Shown here: positions 15,912-22,462 of the stretch, piece by piece | How positions within the stretch are numbered: the first letter of the stretch is position 1 | How the letters are laid out: every line of letters starts with the position of its first letter | NCBI GenBank assembly: GCA_904419835.1 | Contig: CAJFTA010000024.1 | Coordinates: 1 to 31,682 of the forward strand | Direction: 5' to 3' | DNA length: 31,682 nt | DNA from: an uncultured Pseudoflavonifractor sp. | GTDB lineage: Bacteria; Bacillota; Clostridia; Oscillospirales; Oscillospiraceae | Notes under the pieces: generated by a model | What the model was told of the DNA's origin: nothing | The model's database searches: none | What the model saw: only the letters and a program-made list of their open reading frames with translations | Program-made: the position numbers and the translations under genes

Positions 15912-15938
15912 ATACAGGGCTCAGATTTCGCCCTGTAT
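15912..15938 (-). other. Hairpin between the DUF1836 gene and degV
   Basis: A perfect 9-bp stem (ATACAGGGC/GCCCTGTAT) with a 9-base loop begins directly after the DUF1836 stop codon. The - strand continues CATTAC, so there is no T-run. It is likely an mRNA processing or stability hairpin just before the degV RBS. Confidence 0.5.
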
Positions 15939-16493
15939 TTACTTTTTGCTCTTTTCCTTGCTCCTGGCCTCCCGCTCGGGCTGGGGGTGCTTCATCTGGA
16001 TGATGTCCAGCACCCGCTGGCAGGCCAGCTTGTCGGCATAGCTCCGCAGGGCCAGGCCCAGGGCCAGGGCGGGTAGCCGGTCCTCGGTCAGGTTCTCGTC
16101 CAGGCTCTCCGCCGTCTCGGTGAGGGCCCGGTCCAGCTCCCGGCGGAAGTACTCGTACAGGCCCCTGGTGTCCTTCTCGGGAAAGTCCACCCCGGCGCCG
16201 ATGAGGCGGCTGGCATCCCGCACCGAGAGCACCTGCTTCAGGGCGCAGATGGCGGTCAGATAGGCCAGGTGGGTCCGGTTGTACCGCTTGCCCTCCGCCC
16301 GGGGGAGCATGCCGTCCTTGATATAGTTGTTCACCATGGCGGAGGTCAGGCTGTCCTCATCGCTGAAGTGGATGAGCTGCCGGGGCATATAGGAGATGAT
16401 CTGGTCCATGTACAGCCCGATGTCGGGGAACGCGTCCCACGCCTGGGGCCGCTCCTCTGCCAGACGCCGCTTCAGTTCTTCTATCTCTTCCAT
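15939..16493 (-). CDS. DUF1836 protein, putative MerR-like regulator
   Basis: 184 residues. DUF1836 proteins have a predicted winged-helix N-terminal part; here MPRQLIHFSDEDSLTSAMVNNYIKDGML with RYNRTHLAYLTAICALKQVLSV resembles the MerR helix-turn-helix arrangement. The C-terminal half is helical (YEYFRRELDRALTETAES) and ends in a charged Lys/Arg/Glu tail. The ATG at 16493 follows GGGGAGG; the open frame extends a little further without RBS. It is first in an apparent two-gene unit with degV, so control of fatty-acid uptake is a guess from position. A 7-bp inverted repeat lies in its leader. Confidence 0.82.
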   Translation of the reverse strand: MEEIEELKRRLAEERPQAWDAFPDIGLYMDQIISYMPRQLIHFSDEDSLTSAMVNNYIKDGMLPRAEGKRYNRTHLAYLTAICALKQVLSVRDASRLIGAGVDFPEKDTRGLYEYFRRELDRALTETAESLDENLTEDRLPALALGLALRSYADKLACQRVLDIIQMKHPQPEREARSKEKSKK

Positions 16494-16531
16494 GTGCGGT
16501 CCTCCCCTGCTTGCTGGTCGTTTCAAAAATG

Positions 16532-16562
16532 ACATGACAGCATATTAAAACCAACGTCATGT
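16532..16562 (-). promoter_or_regulatory. Inverted repeat in the DUF1836 leader, operator candidate
   Basis: ACATGAC and GTCATGT are exact inverse copies separated by 17 bases, lying between the -10 candidate and the RBS. Repressor sites are often placed here; a weak hairpin is the alternative. Confidence 0.4.
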
Positions 16563-16574
16563 AAATCCTTCGCC

Positions 16575-16604
16575 ATTGTATCACATCCCTTCTGTCAAAG
16601 TAAA
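16575..16604 (-). promoter_or_regulatory. Promoter candidate for the DUF1836-degV unit
   Basis: On the - strand, TTTACT (16599-16604), 18 bases, then TACAAT (16575-16580). A TTGACA also present (16593-16598) is too close to the -10 to pair with it. Confidence 0.5.
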
Positions 16605-16707
16605 GGGCAAAAAGGTCTGAAAATCCTGCTTTTCCGTCGCATAACACAATTATGTGCCTTGTACTGCCCCCTCTTCCCCATGCGCCCTCCCATCGTCAAA
16701 ATTGATA

Positions 16708-16736
16708 TTGACAAATCCATAACAATCTGCTACATT
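16708..16736 (+). promoter_or_regulatory. Strong promoter of the flavoprotein reductase gene
   Basis: Consensus -35 TTGACA (16708-16713), 17 bases, -10 TACATT (16731-16736), in AT-rich sequence. It lies 64 bases before the start codon. Confidence 0.8.
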
Positions 16737-16738
16737 AC

Positions 16739-16756
16739 TAGTCGACCGTTCGTCTA
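16739..16756 (+). promoter_or_regulatory. Palindromic operator candidate overlapping the transcription start
   Basis: TAGTCGACCGTTCGTCTA matches its own reverse complement at 14 of 18 positions and begins 2 bases after the -10. Imperfect palindromes of this size at the start site are typical of TetR-type repressors. A TetR gene lies 2.8 kb downstream, but I do not see the same palindrome before it. Confidence 0.5.
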
Positions 16757-16799
16757 TATAAAACCATGGACCAGGACACGATAAGGAGGAATACATAAA

Positions 16800-18674
16800 A
16801 TGAAGCACATTCGCACTTTGCTGGCGGGCGCGCTGACCGCCGCCCTGCTGCTGAGCGGCTGTACCGCCCAGCCGGAGACCTCCGCTCAGCCCAGCGGCAG
16901 CACCACCCCCGAACCCAGCGAGACCGTCGCCGGCTCCGCCGTCTTTACTCCCGGCACCTACGAGGGCACCGGCACGGGCTACGGCGGCGAGATCAAGGTT
17001 TCCGTCACCGTGGACGAGACCTCCATCACCGGCATCGAGGTTGTGGAGCAGACCGAGACCGAGAGCGTGGGCGGCGCGGCCCTGCCCACCCTGGTGGACA
17101 GGGTGCTCAGCGCCCAGAGCGCCAACATCGACGTGGTCAGCGGCGCCACCTACACCAGCGACGGCTTCCTGACCGCCGTGCGGGAGGCCATCACCGCCTC
17201 CGGCGCTGACCCGGACGCCCTGGGCCAGGGCCAGACCGGCGGCGATGAGGCCAAGGAGACCGTGACCATGAGCACCGACGTGGTGGTGGTGGGCGCCGGC
17301 GGCGCCGGCCTGGCCGCCGCTCTGACCGCCGCTCAGAACGGCGCTGACGTGGTGGTGCTGGAGAAGATGGCCATGGTGGGCGGCGCGTCCTCCATGGCGG
17401 GCGGCGGCACCAACGCCACCGGCAGCCAGTGGCAGCAGTCCTACGGCATTGAGGACAGCCCCGAGGCCTATTTTATGGACATCATGGAGAACGGCCACTT
17501 CTTCAGCGACGCCCGCACCCTCTGGCTGTACGCCAACACCCAGGGCGCGGCCTTTGACTGGCTGGTGGCCGAGGACGGCGCGGCTCTGCCCTATGTGAAC
17601 AGCCAGCCCTCCCCCTCCGCTGAGCACTCCTACGGCCGTACCTTCTCCCCCGAGGGCGGCGGCGCCGGTGTGGTGAGCGCCCTTCAGGAGAAGGTGACCG
17701 AGCTGAACGTGGACATCATGCTGGAGACCCCCGCCCAGGAGCTGATGGTCACCGACGGCGCGGTCACCGGCGTGAAGGCCCTCGCCGCCGACGGCACTCC
17801 CTATAAGATCACCGCCGGCAGCGTCATCCTGGCCACCGGCGGCTTCGGCGCCAACACCGACATGCTGCCCGAGTCGGTCACCAGCCTGCCCTATGCCGGC
17901 GCCGTGTCCGCCACCGGCGACGGCCTGAACATGGCCACCGCCATCGGCGCCGACGCCTTCAACCTGGACAAGGTGAACATCCAGCCCCACAGCATCATCC
18001 TCCCCGACGGCCGCGGCCAGCACACCTTCCAGGGCTGCCTGGCCATGTACAACGGCACCGGCTCCATCCTGGTGTCCGACCAGGGCGTCCGCTTTGTCAA
18101 CGAACAGGGCAGCGCCAACGACATCAAGGCCGGCATGGAGCAGAATCAGCACTCCTATCTGATCATGGACGCGGCCTCCTTTGAGACCTACGCCCAGATC
18201 TGCATCAACTCCCACAACTTCACCCAGGAGCAGCTGGACCAGTGGCTGGAGGCCAACGGCACCGGCGGCAACCCTGTCTTTGCCCACGCCGACACCCTGG
18301 AGGACCTCTCCGCCATTGTGGGCATCCCCTCCGGCGCCCTGACCGAGACGGTGGAGCGGTACAACGGCTTTGTGGCCGCCGGTGAGGACGCCGACTTCGG
18401 CCGGAACGTCACCGCCCCCATGGGCGAGGGCCCCTACTACGCCGTGGAGATGAACCTGCGCTACTACGCCACCCTGGGCGGCCTGCGCATCAACAACAAC
18501 ATGCAGGTGATGAACACCGACGGACAGCCCATCCAGGGCCTGTACGCCGCCGGCGAGGTGGTCGGCGGCGTGGTGGGCGACATCTACGCCCCCGGCTCCC
18601 TCTTCGGCTGGGCCATGACCAGCGGCCACAACGCCGGCCTGGCCGTCACCGGCAGCACCGTGTTCGAGGGCTGA
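16800..18674 (+). CDS. Secreted FMN/FAD flavoprotein reductase (fumarate-reductase-like lipoprotein)
   Basis: 624 residues. Lipobox LLSGC (Cys21) anchors it outside the membrane. An FMN-binding domain (about 48-132) carries DVVSGAT (111-117), the ApbE flavinylation motif, with Thr117 the likely attachment site. A flavocytochrome-c/UrdA-type FAD domain follows: VVVVGAGGAGLAAA (161-174), ATGGFGAN, RFVNE (431-435), GLYAAGEV. Such proteins pass electrons to an external organic acceptor in anaerobic respiration. The catalytic residues of fumarate reductase are mostly not conserved: no Arg-Asp after RFVNE (SAND instead), Tyr-Ala instead of His-His before TLGGL, and no Arg in the C-terminal loop. 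The acceptor is probably something else. RBS AAGGAGG. Single-gene unit; ApbE is not in the window. Confidence 0.88.
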   Translation: MKHIRTLLAGALTAALLLSGCTAQPETSAQPSGSTTPEPSETVAGSAVFTPGTYEGTGTGYGGEIKVSVTVDETSITGIEVVEQTETESVGGAALPTLVDRVLSAQSANIDVVSGATYTSDGFLTAVREAITASGADPDALGQGQTGGDEAKETVTMSTDVVVVGAGGAGLAAALTAAQNGADVVVLEKMAMVGGASSMAGGGTNATGSQWQQSYGIEDSPEAYFMDIMENGHFFSDARTLWLYANTQGAAFDWLVAEDGAALPYVNSQPSPSAEHSYGRTFSPEGGGAGVVSALQEKVTELNVDIMLETPAQELMVTDGAVTGVKALAADGTPYKITAGSVILATGGFGANTDMLPESVTSLPYAGAVSATGDGLNMATAIGADAFNLDKVNIQPHSIILPDGRGQHTFQGCLAMYNGTGSILVSDQGVRFVNEQGSANDIKAGMEQNQHSYLIMDAASFETYAQICINSHNFTQEQLDQWLEANGTGGNPVFAHADTLEDLSAIVGIPSGALTETVERYNGFVAAGEDADFGRNVTAPMGEGPYYAVEMNLRYYATLGGLRINNNMQVMNTDGQPIQGLYAAGEVVGGVVGDIYAPGSLFGWAMTSGHNAGLAVTGSTVFEG

Positions 18675-18687
18675 GCCCCCTTTCTGA

Positions 18688-18730
18688 AGCGCCCCGGAGC
18701 AGCCTGCTCCGGGGCGCTCTTTCTCTTTTT
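18688..18730 (+). terminator. Terminator of the flavoprotein gene
   Basis: A 14-bp perfect stem (18688-18701 with 18705-18718) and 3-base loop are followed by a T-rich tract. Confidence 0.9.
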
Positions 18731-18791
18731 CCTCCCTTTTCAAGGAAGGTAGTGATTTCAAGGGAAATTGAAAACCATTGGTGAATAGATA

Positions 18792-18833
18792 CAAAAAGAG
18801 GGCTTCCTCAACCACTGGTCGAAGAAGCCCTCT
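18792..18833 (-). terminator. Terminator of the small membrane-protein gene
   Basis: On the - strand, AGAGGGCTTC pairs with GAAGCCCTCT across a 17-base loop, followed by TTTTTG. It starts just after the gene's stop. Confidence 0.8.
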
Positions 18834-18836
18834 TTC

Positions 18837-19217
18837 TTATCCATGTTTTCTCTTTCTTAGTTTACGTTTTTTTAGAGTCTCTGTGATTTTCGAAACAAGG
18901 AAAGATAGTAAAATTGACACTGCAAAACTGATAATAAGAATCAATGCGCTCCCTTGTGATGGCGTCACAATTTCAAAGTAACCAGTGCTGTGATTCCTGT
19001 GATATGGTAATTGAATGTCAAAAATCAACACCGGCATCATCAAAATTATTCCGATTCCACAAATAAGAGCGACCTGCTTATGTGCATTACTTTTCTTTGT
19101 AATTAAACAATATAATATCGCTACTAATGGAACAATCACAAATAAACACGCAACTAAATTCTCTCCAGGAGCACTGAGCCTCCATGTATCCCTCAACATT
19201 TTCCACATCATCTCCAC
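18837..19217 (-). CDS. Small membrane protein, unrecognised, AT-rich
   Basis: 126 residues. Three membrane segments are visible, about 20-40, 50-67 and 90-110, with a short polar loop (QLPYHRNHSTGYFEIVTPSQ) before the third and a strongly basic tail (KKRKLRKRKHG). The GTG at 19217 is chosen because GGAGGTGA stands 6 bases before it, a near-perfect RBS. I do not recognise the family. The gene and its flanks (about 18740-19480) are much AT-richer than the rest and carry their own promoter and terminator. This suggests a recently acquired single-gene cassette, but no mobility gene accompanies it. Confidence 0.72.
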   Translation of the reverse strand: MEMMWKMLRDTWRLSAPGENLVACLFVIVPLVAILYCLITKKSNAHKQVALICGIGIILMMPVLIFDIQLPYHRNHSTGYFEIVTPSQGSALILIISFAVSILLSFLVSKITETLKKRKLRKRKHG

Positions 19218-19305
19218 GGATTATCACCTCCAACTCTTTTCTTATTTCAGAAATAGGCATTAAAATTAAAACCAGTTTTTAAAAATCCGTTTCCATTTCA
19301 TCATT

Positions 19306-19334
19306 ATAATAACATATAAAAATGTTTTCTGCAA
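19306..19334 (-). promoter_or_regulatory. Promoter candidate for the small membrane-protein gene
   Basis: On the - strand, TTGCAG (19329-19334), 17 bases, then TATTAT (19306-19311), with an overlapping TATAAT three bases on. The region is AT-rich, so chance matches are easier. Confidence 0.5.
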
Positions 19335-19449
19335 GGCATAATGAATGCAACAATCCGCCCTTTTGCAAGCTAAAGCCTACTATTTAGTGAAACCGACGGA
19401 GTTTAATCCATCACTACTTATCTTGAAAAGGGACTCTTTTTCTCCGCCA
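19335..19449. other. AT-rich intergenic DNA with no feature seen
   Basis: Together with its flanks this is the 302-base gene-free gap between the small membrane protein and the TetR gene. Apart from the two divergent promoter candidates at its sides I see no gene or clear repeat. Confidence 0.5.
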
Positions 19450-19478
19450 TTGACACCCGGCCGAAGCCGTGTTAACCT
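19450..19478 (+). promoter_or_regulatory. Promoter of the tetR gene
   Basis: TTGACA (19450-19455), 17 bases, TAACCT (19473-19478), about 40 bases before the TTG start codon. Confidence 0.6.
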
Positions 19479-19519
19479 AATGTGAATAATCAGACAACAG
19501 ACATGAGGAGGTCTGCCCC

Positions 19520-20125
19520 TTGGACCGCAGCACGGAAAAGAAAACCCGCATTCTCCGGGCCGCCGCCGAGCTCTTTTCCCACAACGGCTACTCGGGCACC
19601 GGCATCGCCGAAATCGTCGCAGCCTGCAGCATCCCGAAGGGCTCTTTCTACTACTACTTCCCCGGCGGCAAGGAGCAGCTGGCCGCCCAGGTTATCCGCT
19701 TTGCCTACGACCAGATGGCCGAGGGCATCCGGGCCCATATTTTCTCGGTCTCCGACGACGCGCTGACGGTCTTTCGCGCCATGCTGGAGCGGCTGGCGTC
19801 CCTGTTCAGCCGGGAGCACCACTTTGAGTCCCTGGTCATCACCTTTATGGGGCTTGAGTCGGTCTATATCAGCGAGGAGGTGGCCCGGCAGGCCCGGCAG
19901 GTGTACGAGGAGTGGCAGCAGCTGTACCGGGACAAGCTGACGGCCTGCGGATACTCCCCCGCCCTGGCCGAGCGGTGCAGTCTGGTGCTCTTCACCCTGG
20001 TCCACGGCGCGCTGATCTCCTGCTGGATCAAGCAGGACGCCGGGGACCTGCTCCGCATGCGGGACCAGCTCCCCGGCCTGCTGCCCCCGCCCGACTGCCG
20101 GGCGGAACAGCAGCAGGATGCCTGA
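19520..20125 (+). CDS. TetR/AcrR family transcriptional regulator
   Basis: 201 residues. The N-terminal helix-turn-helix is classical: KKTRILRAAAELFSHNGYSGTGIAEIVAACSIPKGSFYYYFPGGKEQL. The C-terminal ligand and dimer domain is helical and fits the AcrR-like TetR_C group (FTLVHGALISCWIK). Translation most likely starts at the TTG at 19520, because GAGGAGG precedes it by 8 bases and the protein then begins DRSTEKKTRIL. It is monocistronic, ended by a strong hairpin. Its target is not evident: no transporter follows it, and the nearest palindromic operator is that of the flavoprotein 2.8 kb away. Confidence 0.9.
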   Translation: MDRSTEKKTRILRAAAELFSHNGYSGTGIAEIVAACSIPKGSFYYYFPGGKEQLAAQVIRFAYDQMAEGIRAHIFSVSDDALTVFRAMLERLASLFSREHHFESLVITFMGLESVYISEEVARQARQVYEEWQQLYRDKLTACGYSPALAERCSLVLFTLVHGALISCWIKQDAGDLLRMRDQLPGLLPPPDCRAEQQQDA

Positions 20126-20135
20126 CCGCCTGACG

Positions 20136-20177
20136 CGACACGCCTGCCGGGGATACGGCGGGCGTGTCGTTTTATTT
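20136..20177 (+). terminator. Terminator of the tetR gene
   Basis: A 14-bp stem (20136-20149 with 20156-20169, one T-G pair) is followed by TTTTATTT. Confidence 0.88.
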
Positions 20178-20330
20178 CCCCGGCGCCGGCCAGCAGCAGG
20201 GGCCGGGAAATTCTGGGCAAAACCCTCCTCTTATATGATTTTCTCCTCCTTTTCATATCAGCCCTTTCCCAGGCGGCCCCACGTTCTCCCCTTCGAATAG
20301 GCGGATGGCATGGCAGAATGGGGCATTATG

Positions 20331-20339
20331 TGGTATACT
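20331..20339 (+). promoter_or_regulatory. Extended -10 promoter candidate for pepF
   Basis: TGGTATACT is an extended -10; the -35 position holds only TGGCAG. It lies about 70 bases before the pepF start. A 9-bp stem (20340-20348 with 20363-20371) begins right after it and would form at the 5' end of the mRNA. Confidence 0.5.
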
Positions 20340-20408
20340 ATCCCTGCCTGCCCTTTTGGCGCGGCAGGGATCGTAGTAAATTATTTTAATAGCAAAGGAG
20401 TCATAACT

Positions 20409-22211
20409 ATGGCACATACCCTTCCCACCCGCAGTCAGGTGGACCCTGCGAATACCTGGGCCATCACCGACCTGTACCCCAGCGACCAGGCCTGGCGGGA
20501 GGCCTATAACAGCGTCCGGGGCCTGGTGAGCAGCCTGGCGGAGTACCGGGGCCGTCTGGCCGAGAGCGCCGCCACCCTGCTGGCCTTCCTCCGGCTTCAG
20601 GACGAGATTGAGCTCCAGGGCGACCGGGTCATCTCCTACGCCTTCCGCAAGAGCGACGAGGACACCCGCAACGCCGTGTACCAGGAGATGAGCGCCCAGT
20701 CCCAGAACCTCCTGGTGGAGCTGAGCCAGGCCCTCTCCTTCCAGACCCCCGAGCTGCTGGCCATTGAGGACGCCGCGCTGGAGTCCTTCTTCGCCCAGGA
20801 GCCCGCCCTGGCCCACTACCGGCTCATGCTCAGCCGGATCCGCAGCAGGAAGGACCACACCCTCTCCCCGGACGGCGAGGCCCTGCTGGCCTCCGCCGAG
20901 CGGATGGGCCAGGCCCCCGACGATATCTTTTCCCTCCTCAACGACGCCGACATGACCTACCCCGACGCGGTGGACGGCAAGGGGGAGGCCCACCCCGTCA
21001 CCCACGGCAACTATGTCGCCCTGCTCCAGTCCGCCGACCGGACCCTGCGCGAGTCCGCCTTCCGGTCCCTCTACGGGGTGTACGGCCAGTTCCGCAACAC
21101 CTGCGCCGCCATTCTGGGCGCCCAGATGAAGCAGCTGCAGTTCTTTGCCGACGCCCGGCGCTACCCCTCCGCCCTCCACGCCGCCCTGGCCGAGACCGAG
21201 GTGGACCCCCAGATCTACCACAATCTGATCCAGACCGTCCACGACAATCTGGGGGCCATGCACCGCTATGTGCGCCTGCGCAAGAAGCTGCTGGGGGTGG
21301 ACAAGCTCCACTACTACGACCTCTACACCCCCATTGTGGCCGACGAGGACGCCGGCATCCCCTTTGAGCAGGCCAAGGACATGGCCCGGGAGGCGCTGGT
21401 TCCTCTGGGGGAGGACTACCTGAAGATCCTCAACGAGGGCTTTGACAACCGCTGGATCGACGTCTATGAGAACCAGGGCAAGCGCTCCGGCGCCTACTCC
21501 GCCGGCGTGTACGGCGTCCACCCCTACGTGCTGCTCAACTACACCGACACCCTGGACGACGTGTTCACCCTGGTCCACGAGATGGGCCACGCCCTCCACT
21601 CCTACCTGTCCAACCGCACCCAGAGCGTCACCTACGCCGGGTACAAGATCTTTGTGGCCGAGGTGGCCTCCACCTGCAACGAGGCCCTGCTGATGCAGCA
21701 CCTGCTGAGCAGGACCACCGAGCCCAAGCGCCGGGCCTACCTCATCAACCACTTCCTGGAGCAGTTCCGGGGCACCCTCTACCGCCAGACCATGTTCGCC
21801 GAGTTTGAGCTGTGGTGCAGCGAGCAGACCCGGAAGGGCCGGCCCCTCACCGCCGAGGCCCTGAACGAGAAGTACGCCCAGCTCAACGCCCTCTACTACG
21901 GCGAGGACATTGAGCCCGATCCCGAGATCGCCCTGGAGTGGGCCCGCATCCCCCACTTCTACTATAACTTCTATGTCTACCAGTACGCCACCGGCTTCGC
22001 CTCCGCCATCGCCCTGTCCCAGCGCATCCTGAAGGAGGGCCGCCCGGCGGTGGAGGACTACCTCCGCTTCCTCAGCGGCGGCTGTTCCGCCGACCCTGTG
22101 TCCCTGCTCAGGGGCGCCGGAGTGGACATCTCCACCCCCGCCCCCATCGTAGACGCTTTGAAACTTTTTGACACGCTAATTGGGGAAATAGAGGAGCTTA
22201 TGAAGCCGTAA
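20409..22211 (+). CDS. pepF: Oligoendopeptidase F (M3 family)
   Basis: 600 residues, the normal length. Cytosolic zinc metallopeptidase cutting peptides of roughly 7-17 residues. The zinc site is LVHEMGHALHSYLS, with His390, Glu391 and His394, and the downstream Glu ligand lies in FVAEVASTCNEALL. The N-terminal oligoendopeptidase domain starts at WAITDLYPSD, and the C-terminal FYYNFYVYQYATGFASA block is typical. RBS AAAGGAG before the ATG at 20409. It stands immediately before a peptide ABC importer, so it probably degrades imported peptides, as described for lactic acid bacteria. It has its own promoter; a weak terminator follows. Confidence 0.96.
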   Translation: MAHTLPTRSQVDPANTWAITDLYPSDQAWREAYNSVRGLVSSLAEYRGRLAESAATLLAFLRLQDEIELQGDRVISYAFRKSDEDTRNAVYQEMSAQSQNLLVELSQALSFQTPELLAIEDAALESFFAQEPALAHYRLMLSRIRSRKDHTLSPDGEALLASAERMGQAPDDIFSLLNDADMTYPDAVDGKGEAHPVTHGNYVALLQSADRTLRESAFRSLYGVYGQFRNTCAAILGAQMKQLQFFADARRYPSALHAALAETEVDPQIYHNLIQTVHDNLGAMHRYVRLRKKLLGVDKLHYYDLYTPIVADEDAGIPFEQAKDMAREALVPLGEDYLKILNEGFDNRWIDVYENQGKRSGAYSAGVYGVHPYVLLNYTDTLDDVFTLVHEMGHALHSYLSNRTQSVTYAGYKIFVAEVASTCNEALLMQHLLSRTTEPKRRAYLINHFLEQFRGTLYRQTMFAEFELWCSEQTRKGRPLTAEALNEKYAQLNALYYGEDIEPDPEIALEWARIPHFYYNFYVYQYATGFASAIALSQRILKEGRPAVEDYLRFLSGGCSADPVSLLRGAGVDISTPAPIVDALKLFDTLIGEIEELMKP

Positions 22212-22231
22212 TGCGGACATTCTTCCGCCAT

Positions 22232-22280
22232 ACAGGGATATTCTGTTTTCATTCAATATGGCGCAGATCCCCTGTTTTTT
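22232..22280 (+). terminator. Probable terminator of pepF
   Basis: ACAGGG pairs with CCCTGT around an inner ATATT/AATAT hairpin with a 10-base bulge, followed directly by six T. The broken stem makes it weaker than the others in the window. Confidence 0.45.
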
Positions 22281-22321
22281 CCGCGCGGTTGCTGTTTTTT
22301 TTGCAAATATTGCGGTTCCTC

Positions 22322-22350
22322 TTGATTTTCCGGTGCTTTTTTGATAAAAT
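22322..22350 (+). promoter_or_regulatory. Promoter of the peptide importer operon
   Basis: TTGATT (22322-22327), 17 bases, TAAAAT (22345-22350), in a locally AT-rich stretch. The mRNA leader would be about 105 bases and include the hairpin at 22372-22411. Confidence 0.7.
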
Positions 22351-22371
22351 ATACAAGCTTTCATTGGTCTG

Positions 22372-22411
22372 GCGCAGCGGCCCGGCGGGTGATTCCACCG
22401 GGCCGCTGCGC
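22372..22411 (+). other. Large GC hairpin in the leader of the importer operon
   Basis: A perfect 14-bp stem (22372-22385 with 22398-22411) with a 12-base loop. No T-run follows, so it is not a simple terminator. It lies about 15 bases after the expected transcript start and 50 bases before the start codon, and could protect the 5' end or act in regulation. Confidence 0.65.
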
Positions 22412-22462
22412 TGGCTGTGAACATCAGTTCCTAAATCAGATAGGAAAGGAAGACGGAAAAAG

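Noticed and set aside
22160..22200. AACTTTTT at the end of pepF as a third ECF promoter
   Set aside because: No CGTC stands 17 bases downstream and the site lies within the coding sequence.
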